Source: Tubulanus polymorphus (taxonomy: Eukaryota; Nemertea; Palaeonemertea; Tubulaniformes; Tubulanidae). From it: 64,000 nucleotides of DNA. The position numbers and the translations under genes are program-made. Location: assembly GCF_964204645.1 (NCBI RefSeq), contig NC_134027.1:27082485-27146484 (forward strand), given 5' to 3'. A model generated the notes under the pieces. That model was not told the origin of the DNA. It made no database searches and was given only the letters and a program-made list of their open reading frames with translations. Positions 43,212-61,406 of the stretch are shown piece after piece; position 1 is the first letter of the stretch, and every line of letters begins with the position of its first letter.

Positions 43212-46200
43212 TCAAGTGAATTTAGCACGTTTTTTAGCTATAGCGTCCTCTACTGCTTTCAATTGTTTAAGAAGTTCTTCGCGTCTCGAAACCGAACTCT
43301 TCTTTTTCTCTTTAGCCGGTGTAACTGTTTTCTGAGCAGCAGTAGCAGCAGCGGCGGCCGGTGCAGCTGTAGTTGCTGCTGCAGCTGCTGGTTCTGATTT
43401 AGTTTTAGTTTGTGATTTAGCCGTCGTAGCTGATGCAGTAGTCGTCGCTGGTGGCTTCATTTTTGGTATTGGAGACTTTGCTTTTTCTTTTTCCTTCACT
43501 TTATATTCTGCAAATGGAATAATTTCGGGCGTAAACAACAAAATCTAAGAAAACTCGCGTCGAATTTGTAGATGAATAAATAATTTACCTTTTTCAGTTT
43601 TCTGTTCGTTATCTTTGGCCATTTTCTTAGCAGACGGCGAATTTAATGGGTTTTCAGCCGGTCTCTTCATTGTCGATGGTTGCTATAAATTAATTGATTA
43701 TCATTCATTATCATTATTAGTCAGTCTACTTCATCTAACTCGGGACGACGGTAAGCAGAGTCCGAGTTAAGCATAGGAATAACAAGAATATTCTTTCTGG
43801 TTACATTGACTCAGACAAAAATAGAATCATATTCCAATTGAGTCGGAACTCAGAGATTTCTAAAATAAGAAAGACACTGTGAATGTAAAACGTACCTTTT
43901 TAATAAGAGTTAGTTTAATACTCGGTTTCGCTGTTGTTTTTTGCGTGTCTTTAGTTTGCGTTGATAAAACTCCAATTTTAACTCGATCGCTTGATTTAGA
44001 TAATACTTCATGCACTGGTTTAGGCTTCTGTTTAACTGGAGATATTTTAGCAGCTGCTGTGGTAGCTGTAGTTTTATCAGGTGCATTTAACGCTGGTGCT
44101 TTATCTTTATTCGTAAGTTTTTCTTTATCCTGATTAGCGGTCGATTTGCGTAGTTTCTCTTTAGCAGACGCTGTTTGTGGGGGAGGGGCGGTTCCTGCCG
44201 GTTTCCTTGTTTTATCTTTACCTACAAAAATGAAAATAAAATATCTCAAACTTGAAGCACACATTTTGCAGAAAATTAAAGTACGAATTTTGTAAGATAA
44301 TATCATCAGATAAGTAATAAACATCCATGAAGACTGATAGTTCCTTGTAGTAGGTATTGAGGATTACAAGATTTTGCTTCTGGTGCAGCTGTTTCATCAG
44401 ATAACTGAGTCTGCATCCATTCATTTACCTGATGAAACTACTATGTACTAGTAGTGAAAACTTGTATTTCGATATAAAATCAGTCTTGTTTTTTTTATCA
44501 CAAGTAAGCACTATGAAATCAGTCTAACGATGTCTCTCTTCACATTTAATTGTCTACAACTTTTATTGAGCGAAGTCATCTCTCTGTTTCTGAGTAAAAC
44601 TTCTTATTTCCCAGGTAAGCACTAACCTCGAGTTGATGGTTTTTTCTTCGGACTATAATCTGAATCGGACGAACTTCCGCTGCTAGATGTAAAACTACTA
44701 CGTGAGTCACTACTGCGCGACGATGATGACCCGCTACTAGAGCTAGACGCACTTGAACTTCTCTGTCGTTTCCTTCTACAACAAATCAATATTTAACCAT
44801 TTCATAAATACTTTCTTCGTTTAACAAGAATAATAGCGATATTTGAATCAGCGACTGACCTGCCACCAGGGGGAGCTTTCACATCTTTTCGACCTCGAGT
44901 TTTTGTTTTACGATCGTTTTTACTGATGAGCGTAGCTAACGCGGTTCCTACGCCGAATATCTCATTCCCGGTAGGTTTAGATTTCTTTTTCGATGCTAAT
45001 TTACTATCGGCTGCAGCAGACGCTGGCTTCGTCGCAGTAACAGATGCAACTGCAGCTGTTGAAACTTTATTGATAGATTTAGCAGTATCAGCGCTGTCAG
45101 GTGTAAGATGAAACATATATTAAAATAATGAAATACAAGTGTTCAATTGGGACTCGGTCCATAGTTGACTGTGGCAATCGAGGTGTCCCCTTGTGGATCC
45201 ACCAGGTGTCGCTAGTGCGCATTAGGACAACAATGCTAATTTCTTACATTCAATTTATAATTTCTCAAATTCTACAAAACATGAATAAGATGACACTGGT
45301 AATATATGAACCCTAAAAATCAATCCGAGTTTATCTAGATAAATCATTTGTTCTAATTTCTGATGCAGGACCCAGTTCCACAGTTCTGAGTTAAATTTGA
45401 CTCATATAAAACATTGAAAATGAACTGATTTTAACTCAGAGTTAACTCTAACTCACAACTGTGGAACAGGGTCCTGGAGTGTAAATAGATTTTGACAAGG
45501 TGATATTTGCCAATTGATACGCACACAATCTATTTGAATAGCTGAGACATACCTGACTGAACTAGTGATTTTAGCTGCTGTTGATTTAGGAATATTTTTC
45601 TGCGTAGGACCGACGTCTGGTTTTACCGCCGGTTGTTTACCGTTGTTCGTCGGTTGTTTTGCTCCGGCGATGTTCGGCTGTTTTAATTGTTTCGGCGGAA
45701 TTCGTGACGTCTGTTGCTGCGGCAACGGTCGACGAGTTTTACGTTTCAGAGGAGACGGAGATCTTCGAACAAAAAACAAATCAGTGAATCGTAGAATTCA
45801 ATTTGAATAATCAGCGATTAGACGTTGTTTTAACCCCTTCAGTGCATCTACACCGCAGTGCGGTGTATAAATCAGTGATAGATGTTGCTAGTACACCACA
45901 CTGCAGTGTATTGATGTAATTAGCAATTAGTTTTTATCTCCATTGAAGGATGGCAGCACCTGTCAAACATAGTGAAATACTAGTAACTAATGATACACTG
46001 CGCCGCGGTGTAGACGCACTATAGTGGTATTCCCGTTATTAAACACACTAGGGTGGAATTTAAAAAAATTTTCAAATCATCTCCAGCACTATAGGGTATT
46101 AATTAGTCAGCACTGAAAGGGTTTAAAGAAATACCTGGAACTCGCTGAAGATGAACTGTACGATGATGAGTATGACGATGATCTCGATGAACCGGAATAA

Positions 46201-49200
46201 CTATAAATAGATAAACACCAAACGATTAAATTACCGGTGTCAACAAACATCAATAATTACAACAAGGTCTGATCCAGTAGCAGACGAATGTCAATGGGAT
46301 ACCGGCAAGGCTACTGTGGGTAGCGAGGTTCAGCGATAATCCGCCAGGATCGCTAGTGGCACTGGGTTACCGCGCTTCAATTTCTTCTACATTTCAATAA
46401 ACTTCGAGTCAAATTTTCTGATTAGTAAATCAATTTTCAGTGAAATCAATACCATCGACTGTGTGAGAAAGGGATTCTTATATCTATCCGATAAGTCATT
46501 TAATAATTTCCTCATTTGTAAGCCTAAAAGTAAAGTTCAAATTTCATTGAAAATGAACTGAATTTCACTACGAATAACCCGGTGTTTTGTCGCGCCATCT
46601 GGTGTTGCCGGTATTCCATTACAAGGGGCAGGCTTTAAGAGGCGAACAAACATTATCAAAAGGGAGCGCCGTTAAAAAGGGTAGGTATATATAGAATCAA
46701 GGGTCTGGAAAATTTTGAACATTCAGCACATTTAAATGAGAGGCACTTCCGAGTTAAATTAAAGAAAAATCTATGAGAAAAATGTTTTTTTTTTCAAAAG
46801 GAAAGCGAAGTCAAGAGCAAGGAGTTGACCCTCGGAGTTACGCTCGGATGTGAATAATAGAAATATAAATGAACCTGGAAGATGAAGATGAATAACTGCC
46901 TCTCGAGTAAGATCTATATGGAGGACGACCTCGCGATCTATCGCGTGATAACGAACGTTTCTTTCTCATCATACCGGCGCTCGTCGGAGATTTAGATCTA
47001 TAAAACAAACATTAGTAATTTGAATATCGGTAATTTAAAACATAAACGATAAATACTCAACGTGAAACTAGTAAATACCTCCTCCACGGATCGTGCCATT
47101 CATCAGCTCGCTTACGTACTGGTAAAGCAGTTGAAACTATTTGAGGAGCAGCTGTAGCAGCGGCAGCTGCAGCAGCTGTCGGAGGTGGTGGAGACAAACG
47201 ATGCGATACTCGTCCATACCTATAAATAATAAACCGAGTCATTTGATTAAAGCTGTAGCTATTACTCGGATATCAATCTGCTAAAACCTTACAACTACCT
47301 CAAACATTGAGATTGATACGAAGATATGTGTATCAATATGATACGTAACAGTATGAAAATATAACGACAATCACTGTAGCGATAGATTATACGAGGAATT
47401 AGGAAAAGCTATAAGCTTACATACATCATTACAAATACTGGACATTTTATCAGTGCATTTTTATAACTAGGCTTCAAATTACATCGGTGAATATATGAGG
47501 TCGCTGGTTGATTGATACCTGTACCAGTTTAATATCTATAACTCTATAGCTGGACAGATTATAAATATGCGTATAACATAATGCATTGCACATTAAGCTG
47601 ATTGAATATAAGACAGCAAGCGATAATGATAACAATGATAACAACTCACTCCTCCGGAGTTATAGACCCAGTCTGTAGTAATCTATAATAGGAGTGACAA
47701 CAATAAAACCAAACTGAATCAACAATAAAAATGCTATCATAATTCTTAAGTTAAATAGTTTTTAATCTGTTAGTTTGTGAGGGGGGGGGGGTTTGAGTAA
47801 GTGAAAATGGTTCTTACCCAACTGTCAAATCAACAGGTCTTGATGGAACGGTCCTGTGTCAAACGAACATCAAATAATATTTTTACACAGCAAAACTAAT
47901 AATTAATTCATTACGAGAAATGAACACTAACCCGATAGTTGATCTATAACGTTCTTTTTGACGTTCATTTCTAGTTTTACGATCGATTTCATCAGTCGGT
48001 GCAGATAGTTCGTGACCTCTCGTGTATCTCACTTCAAAGTCTTCGTATTGACCGTCTCTGTAGGACTGTTTAACCTGATGAGTGTAATAATCTTCACCAT
48101 CGCTGTAACTATTCAAAAACACCGCACAATGAACACAGTGAACATGCACAATGAACACAGATAAGACCAGTGAATATAACTTAAGCGAGTTTGTTCTGGA
48201 CTCAGTTCCACAGATTTTGTTTTAAAGATTTGACTCAAACGTGTTTGAAATGCAGTTCATTTTAGAACGATGACCACACTCAAACGTCATGAACGGATAA
48301 TAAGATAAAAACCCACTATCTACAGATTAAAAGAATTTAAAAACAAGAATTTATTTATTCAAACAATCTAAAATATATAGAATACGACGTTTCGATCTCA
48401 CCCTAGAGATCATGGGTTTTTATCTTATTATCCGTCCGTTCATTTTGTGATTAATTTGACTGTTTTAATACATACTCCGCATCGTAATAAGGATCTTTAT
48501 AAACGCGTTCGTTTTCTTTATTATCATCCTTTTCTTCCTTGAACGTGATCGTCATTCTTTTCTCCTCCAAATTGGTCGTATTCAGTCGTCTCTGTTGAGC
48601 TTTCAGTCGTAGCTACGAAACGAAGACAAACCGATCATATTAAAACCTGTGACAAACCGAGTAATTGAAGCGCCACCTACTGCTGATAAAACGAACCTCT
48701 TTAGCTTGACGTAAACCTCTTTCCCACGCCGTCTCGACTCGAGGTTCCTCCGGTGGAGGTTCTAACGGTTCTTCCTCCGCCTCTTCCTCTTCTAGTATTT
48801 CTATCTGAGGTCTAGGAGGAGGTCCACGATTGACGTTTCGATTGAAGATACTCGGTGTGTCTAACAGAGTCCAGTTACCTAGAAACACAAAACAAACCAA
48901 TCAAATACATGGAAACTGGAATAGAGTTTATTCATCTTATTGCTTAATCAGTCTTTTTTTCTGGGACTGCAGTTGCTCAAAAGTTGGTTGGAGATAACCG
49001 GCAGTTAAATACCATAGTAACAATGAAATTTTAATTATCACTATGTCAACTATCAACTGGTTACACTTTTGAGCAACTGCAGCCCAAGGACTTTTGCTCA
49101 TTGGCTGTGAAATCAGTATTTCTGAAGTTGACTATTCGGATATAGATGAGTGAATCAACTCTAGTTCAAAAAACCATTCAAAGTGGTTTTTCTTGCAGGA

Positions 49201-51048
49201 TTTCATATCATTCATATACATATATAGAGTAGACTAACGTTTCATGAATCAGACGTTTCAGGACAAAGTTTGTTCGATAAATGATAATATCCGATTTTAC
49301 CTTTATCATTAACGCCTGGATGTAGAAATCGACAAGAACTGCCCCACGTACAGTGACCACGCATGAAGAATCGACAGGTCGGTCTGATGTACGGTTTACG
49401 ACCATCCGGGTCTTTTATTTCACCTTCCTCGCAATCATCATCCTAGAATTCAATCAATCGATCAATCAATCAATCAATCAATCAATCAATTTACTATTGG
49501 TCTATTATCATTCTATGTTAAACACCATTTGATTCTCATTAAACTTACATCATCCAATTCTCCTTCATCAGATTTTTCGCCCTGAAAATAATCAATATTC
49601 TCATTTCATCATCATCTCACAGTCACAATCAGCCTGCACTCCTCCAGCCACGTTTCCAGGACCCAGTTCCACAGTTGTGAGTTATAATTACTTTGTTCAT
49701 TTTCAATGAGTTAACACAAATCTGAACTCGGAACTGTTGAACTGGACCCAGGGAGGTGGCACGATGCTGAAGGAGTTGTTGTATATATTATTTACCTGTT
49801 TGTCTGGTAGTTGTTTCTCTGTATGATCAACAGCTCCGTCCTCTCTCGATACGGTTCTCTTTAATTCAGTTGATACCGGTTCAGCCTCGTCCTCGTCGTA
49901 ATCCAGTTCTCCGTGATCGTCCACGCTAGTTCTATTGATTATATCGATATCGATCTGATTTTTAACGTTATTTCGTGATTTCGACTCGGAGATATCGATA
50001 CTCTTACGCTTGCTCCTGTTACGATGATCGTCACTTGTTTCTACCGTTTCGCTGTCACTGTTATTTTGACTGCGAGATTGTTCTAATTTTTTCAAGAATA
50101 ATTTACCGACAGTTCGTAGATCTAAATTTCCTTGTTTTATATTCAAATTAGTTGGTTTCGGTGTAGTATTTTTAGCCTCCGTGTTTAGACGATGCGATTG
50201 CGATTCCTGAACTGGTGTTTCGTCAAACGCTGTTTCGTACTCATCACTAGCATATTCCGGTGACGCTATCATTTCAGTTGATAATGATAATTGTTTTTGC
50301 GGTGTTGAACAACGACTGGCAGCTCCTTGACTGAGAGCAGGAGATTTAGGTGCATCTCGCTCTGGAGATTTATTAGGAGATCGAGGTTCTTCTTCATCAG
50401 ATTGCTCCTGAACTTTTTCAAAGGGTCGACTTAGACCCTCCTCCTCCTCCCCAGGAGGCAAACTTTGAGGGGATTGAGGTTCCTCCCGAGGCAAATTTTG
50501 AGGGGATCGGGGTACCTCTTCAAGAGGCAAACTTTGGGGTGATTGAGGCTCTTTAGGAGACAAACTCTTAGGGGATTGAGGCTCCTCTGGAGGCAAACTT
50601 TGAGGGGATCGCGGTTCCTCCTCAGGAGGCAAACTTTGAGGGGATTGAGGCTCCTCTGGAGGCAAACTTTGAGGGGATTGAGGCTCCTCTGGAGGCAAAC
50701 TCTGAGGGGATTGAGGTTCCTCTGGAGAAAGACTTTGAGGGGATTGAGGTTCCTTTGGAGGAAAACTTTGAGGGGATTGAGGTTCCTGGGGAGTCAAACT
50801 TTGAGGGGATTGAGGTTCCTGGGGAGTCAAACTTTGAGGGGATCGAGGTTCCTGGGGAGTCAAACTTTGAGGGGATGACTGGGGCTCTGCAGCTGGTGAT
50901 TGAGGATTGTTAGCTACTAGTGTAGACTTTGTTTCTGGTGTTATGGATGATTGCGGGTTATCAGAGTCCTGACGTGGCACTGAACCTGGGGATAATTCAG
51001 GTTTTGGAGAAGAATGAGGAGTGTTGACCTCTTCGCTATCAGGTTTAC

Positions 51049-51079
<31 letters not shown>

Positions 51080-51337
51080 GTTTTCATCATCATTAGTATA
51101 ACTATGATCATCGGTAGTAGGTGTAACGCCGTTACTGATGTCTTCATGTTCCACTATCTGATCCTCGCTATCGGATTCGGATTCAATATTGATCAGATGA
51201 TTAGGGATAACGTCCTGTTCGTCGTACGGGTTCTCGTCGCCGGTCTGTCCCGTCATTGTATATGGTAAAGGTTCCCTCTCCTCGGGTGTGTCGCAACCGT
51301 CGATACACTGACGTTCATTACCAGCATCCTCCATCAC
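43212..51337 (-). CDS. ZC3H18: ZC3H18 (CCCH zinc-finger protein 18), complete coding region, 17 exons
   Basis: Coding exons in order: 51337-49796, 49581-49549, 49442-49301, 48878-48697, 48612-48476, 48108-47932, 47853-47818, 47682-47650, 47219-47079, 46997-46875, 46200-46135, 45762-45553, 45093-44860, 44775-44627, 44221-43896, 43682-43589, 43507-43212. All are GT-AG and sum to a closed frame of about 1306 residues. ZC3H18 links the nuclear cap-binding complex to the exosome targeting machinery and mRNA export. A single CCCH finger is complete (C548-x7-C556-x5-C562-x3-H566, CRFFMRGHCTWGSSCRFLH) followed by PGVNDKGNW. The middle has RS-rich segments (SLSRDRSRGRPPYRSYSRGS, SGSSSSRSSDSRSS) and the end is RREELLKQLKAVEDAIAKKR, matching the family C-terminus. 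The large first exon is acidic with a (D)9 run and an Ser-Pro-Gln repeat. A 5' UTR exon lies upstream, acceptor at about 51350. Confidence 0.92.
45366..45476. repeat. Palindromic MITE-like element (ACCCAGTTCCACAGTT family)
   Basis: In ZC3H18 intron 12: left end GGACCCAGTTCCACAGTTCT with GAGTTAAATTTGACTC, right end GAGTTAACTCTAACTCACAA with CTGTGGAACAGGGTCC. Related copies at 49657-49752 and partially at 48205-48265. Confidence 0.7.
45830..46126. mobile_element. MITE with TTAA flanks, piggyBac-like
   Basis: In ZC3H18 intron 11. Left end TTAACCCCTTCAGTGC and right end GCACTGAAAGGGTTTAA are inverted repeats with TTAA at both borders, the target site of piggyBac elements. Internal CACCGCAGTGCGGTGT and CACTGCGCCGCGGTGT palindromes. 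No transposase frame. Confidence 0.65.
48291..48441. mobile_element. MITE with GGATAATAAGATAAAAACCC ends
   Basis: In ZC3H18 intron 5: GAACGGATAATAAGATAAAA at left is the reverse complement of TTTTATCTTATTATCCG...GTTC at right. The centre has ATACGACGTTTCGATCTCAC. Non-coding. Confidence 0.75.
48962..49088. repeat. Palindromic repeat (GCAGTTGCTCAAAAG family)
   Basis: In ZC3H18 intron 3: GGACTGCAGTTGCTCAAAAG at left and CTTTTGAGCAACTGCAGCCC at right, with AACCATAGTAACAATG-like centre. Other copies at 38277-38395, 53111-53218 and 57955-58087. Confidence 0.7.
49449..49491. repeat. (AATC)n microsatellite
   Basis: About ten copies of AATC/TCAA beside the third ZC3H18 exon, just outside its acceptor. 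Confidence 0.9.
49657..49752. repeat. Palindromic MITE-like element (ACCCAGTTCCACAG family)
   Basis: AGGACCCAGTTCCACAGTTG at left and CGGAACTGTTGAACTGGACC at right, GAGTT words between. Lies in ZC3H18 intron 1 next to the large first exon. Confidence 0.65.
50430..50885 (-). repeat. Coding minisatellite in ZC3H18 exon 1 (Ser-Pro-Gln-Ser-Leu repeat)
   Basis: About fourteen copies of a 30-33-bp unit encode EEPQSPQSLPP and variants (QEPRSPQSLT, KEPQSPQSFP, EVPRSPQNLP), roughly residues 150-300. Units stay in frame although they vary between 10 and 12 codons. SP and SPQ steps make it a dense potential proline-directed kinase or cyclin/CDK site array. The plus-strand frame through it is an artefact. 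Confidence 0.85.
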
Positions 51338-51349
51338 AACCTGTCAATT

Positions 51350-53539
51350 CAATATTACTGATTGAGAAACAGAACCATCAACCAGAAAGTCAGATATAAA
51401 AAGAAAATGAATCTAGCGCATCATGAATTTCTTGTGCGTAATTGTGTGTAATTATGATGGGTAAAGATTTTGAAGGCACTATTTCCACTATCTGCAGTGT
51501 AGTAGGCCACTTAACCTTATTGTAAAATAAGGTCTGGGCCCAGTTTCACAGGTTTAACCCTTAAATCGATTTGTTTTCTTCATTAATTCAGTTTATCTTA
51601 AATCGATTTAGGCCTTAATCCTTTTTGCGAAACTGGGACCTGGTGTCTGATGCAGTCCAATAATGGCAATATTTTAATATCAAAGTAGTATCTGTGGTTG
51701 GGCAATAATATGAACATGACTGTGATTTGCAGTGAATGTAGCCACATTGATTCGCTACAGTTGAATGATGACCGTCGGTCAAAATACGAACACAATTGAA
51801 TCGATACAATTTACGATTGTCTCCGTTCTTTCTTGAACAACAAATATAATTGAATTGTATTGATGAAAATTTTCAAGGTGATATGAGCTAATTGAGACCG
51901 ATGTTGATTGTTAGAATCACAAAAATCACTCACTTGATGATTCAGAGAATAGAACCAGCCACAAAGAGAATATCCTTTCAAAGATCTATCGATAAGTCGG
52001 TGTTGATTTTTATTAGGAATCTCAATCTATATTTCAGATTTTTTCTGGAAAGCAGCCATGTCTGAACCGGTGATCTGTGATTGGTCGAAATGTTGGTCAC
52101 ATGGCCTGTAGGTTCGGAGGAAAACGCGTATTCAGATCTGGAAACACGGAAAGTAAAATATGGAGTTGGATTCGTATAGATTGAATCGAACGTCCGTCGG
52201 CCGAAATGACAGATTCACTAGTCTCCTCTCATCCCTTTTAATTTCCACTTGTTCATTGACAGCTTCGTAAACTTTGAATCTGGGCGACATGAACTTGAGG
52301 CTTAACGATGAGATTACAACACTGTTGACCTGCATTATTAGCAGGCAGCCGCTCTCACTACCCCAACCGTACGGCGGGTCACTGTCTAGTACTGACCGGG
52401 GAAGTGTGACCGATTACCACACTAATCACACCATGGACGTATATATAAACTAGAAATACGTAAAAACTAGTTTGGCGTCCATGATCACACCAACTACCAC
52501 ATAGCTCCATCAATCACTGGGGGACCCAGTGCAAGCCAGAGAGTGGTTCAGACTTGAACTGTACGATCCCAATACTTAAGGAATAAGTAACTAAATAAGT
52601 TAAATAATAAGTTTATTACTATATTACAATGTGGGATAGCTTCAAAAAATCAACTTTATTTACAAAACCATTTTTAGGTATTACGCACTTGTAATTATTC
52701 ATTCTTTTGATGAATCAAACATAGCTTTGAAAGTTTTAGCCTCACGTGAAAACAAAACCTTGAATATACAATGCAAGAATTCTACAGTTCACAACATAAT
52801 TAACTTTACATGAATTCATATTGAAGACTAATGAATTATATCTATACAATAAACATTTAATAATGTAGCATTTCTTTTACAAAATAATAATCTAGACATT
52901 TACATCAATATCCACTAACTCTTTTCAATAAATGAGAAACGCATTCTATTCTACATTTATTAAGAGCTTTTTAATCGTGTATATACTGGGTAAGTTCTTC
53001 TCTATATGACTCATATCACATGACTATGTAAATAGAGGAAATAAACGATATTGTGATTACTTAAACAAGCTGTATTTTTGAACCATTATAATTCCCTCTT
53101 TAAACAACAACAGGGGCAGCAGTTGCTCACACAGTTAACCAGTTGATAGCTGACATGGGTGACAATTAAGGAGTCCATTGGTACCATGCTATTACAGCTT
53201 TTGAGCAACTGGCCCCGGAGTTGCCACCAGGGTTTGAACCCATAAACCCTGATTTATACCTATGGTACACAGCTATCCACAGTTCATACCAAACACTAAT
53301 AAAGACTGACGAATAACTGTGGGCCTCGAGGCAGTTCAATATAGTTAGCCTCGATACATGTACGAATTGATAACTTTAACAAAAAATGTCAAGGCAGATT
53401 ATCATTTTAATTATTTTGCTTACGATGAAGCTTTGTGTCGTCAAATGAACAAACTGAATGAGATGATTTAAACGCTCTTCCTAAATTCGAGAAATATTTC
53501 AGGGTTACGACGAGACGTATGATACACACCGATCAGAGA
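51350..53539. other. Upstream region of ZC3H18 and 3' flank of VPS4
   Basis: 51537-51645 is a palindromic element (GGGCCCAGTTTCACAGG / GCGAAACTGGGACC). 52020-52130 contains a CCAAT-type ATTGGT and is the probable ZC3H18 promoter and first non-coding exon. 52600-53110 is AT-rich, probably the VPS4 3' UTR. 53111-53218 is a GCAGTTGCTCA-family repeat. No other gene. Confidence 0.45.
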
Positions 53540-59914
<6,375 letters not shown>

Positions 59915-60466
59915 TATCAATGTATGAACGCCCGAACCTTTAACTTCTAAATGATGTGTGTATTTTCGATTTCTTGCCAAATAGAACAAATGGCCGATCG
60001 CTGGTTCGAGTATAAAACCCGGATTCGGACTCAAAAAAATAATAGGCGGCAGTGGATATATTTTTCTCATTTTTCTCATCCACATAAGGCAAATTAGTTG
60101 CGCATTTTTAATGTATCTGTTCCTAGAAAGATGAAATTTTAGTCTACCATTTTTATATTGCACCAACTTCGACCGGGATTCGAACCTGATTGTGATCACG
60201 GGATTGTAAAGATGGCACCACACACACTAGCATCTGAATTCTGCAATCTTATTAAATATCCTCGGCAAAAATAACAAATAACTTTACCATCTACCAGTTT
60301 TTCTATATATTTACTTATGATAAATTCTTATTGATAATAATATCGAAGTCTTGACTTATAGCAAATGAAATCATAGATTTAAAGTTTATTTGGTATTTAA
60401 AAAAAACACCGGTTTGGTAGTAGAGGTAGTTTTTGTATATATTCTCAGAGGCCACGTTACATAAGC
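59915..60466. promoter_or_regulatory. VPS4 upstream region and U1 promoter
   Basis: Between VPS4 (minus) and the U1 gene (plus). The left part has a GGATTCGAACCTGATTG SINE-like word at about 60177. The ~60 bp before U1 should hold its proximal sequence element, but I cannot identify it with certainty. Confidence 0.4.
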
Positions 60467-60633
60467 ATACTTACCTGGCACAGGGGTACACCATGATCTG
60501 CAAGGTGGTGCCCCCAGATCGAGGCCTTTTCATTGCACTATACGATTAGGCTGACGTCTGCGATCTCCCCAAATGTGGGAGACTCGGGTGTACAATTTCT
60601 GGTAGTGGGGGTCTGCGTTCGCGCTAACCCCTG
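60467..60633 (+). ncRNA. RNU1: U1 spliceosomal snRNA
   Basis: Starts ATACTTACCTGGCACAGG, the 5' splice-site recognition sequence, then stem-loop I with GATCTGCAAGGTGGTGCC, loop II word ATTGCAC with GCTGACGTCTGCGATCTCC, the conserved CCCAAATGTGGGAGACTCGG, an Sm-like site (AATTTCTGGTAGTGG) and the terminal stem GGGGGTCTGCGTTCGCGCTA with ACCCCTG. Length 167 nt against 164 in human. Downstream AAATCAAATTCAAGTTAGAC may act as the 3' box. The ACTTACCTG element is perfect, so the copy looks functional. Confidence 0.95.
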
Positions 60634-61406
60634 AAAATCAAATTCAAGTTAGACTATCTCTACCTCTATTATACGGAGCTTCGAAGTTGGCACTAGTGAC
60701 GAGATGAATGCGCTTTGGCCTGTTAGGCTACCATGGGTAGCGGTCAAAAGATTTCCCCATCTTTCGACTAAATTGCTGTTAGATACATGGTCAATTATTT
60801 ATTCATCTTCCACTCATTCATATTGATACGTACATTCAATTCCATTCATAATTTTATTGTACGATATAACATGGGCATACTTACTATTGTTTATCGAAAT
60901 TAGAAAATACTAATTTTAAGAATTTATCGCAACGAAAGAGTTCATTATAATATAAGTTTTATTTCAAATGAATAATAGAATTGGATTGAGCCCCTTCGCT
61001 TTGAAGTTCTTGAAAAATCGTCTCACCCACAGATTGCACGGAATTATGGAAGTTACAACACTTATTTTTTAATATGAAAACTGTCATCGCCAAAATAATC
61101 TTTAGAACCCGTTTAATGATTTATAACTTTGAATCATTCACCGCGCGTTCCGTGGGGAATAAACATGTCTCAAATAGTATGAGGTTGAATTACTTTTCAA
61201 AACCAGCTTTTTACTTCTGACGAGCGTTTTTTGGAGAATGATGATTTATAACCTACATAAAAATAACTTAATAAGGTACCCTATTATCATGCAGATAGCG
61301 CGTGTGTTGTTAAAATGGGGCTCAATGCAATAGTGCACAGCTGTGTGTTCAGCGGTATAGTCGCATGTAGAATTCTATAGTGCTGGTGACATTAGCTGTA
61401 GCTATC
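60634..61406. other. Intergenic, upstream of the ankyrin gene
   Basis: AT-rich with no coding exon; the last 100 bp should include the promoter and leader of the ASB-like gene. Confidence 0.4.

Noticed and set aside
50543-50878. Plus-strand ORF with RRQTLRGLRLLW repeats
   Set aside because: Antisense shadow of the ZC3H18 coding minisatellite.
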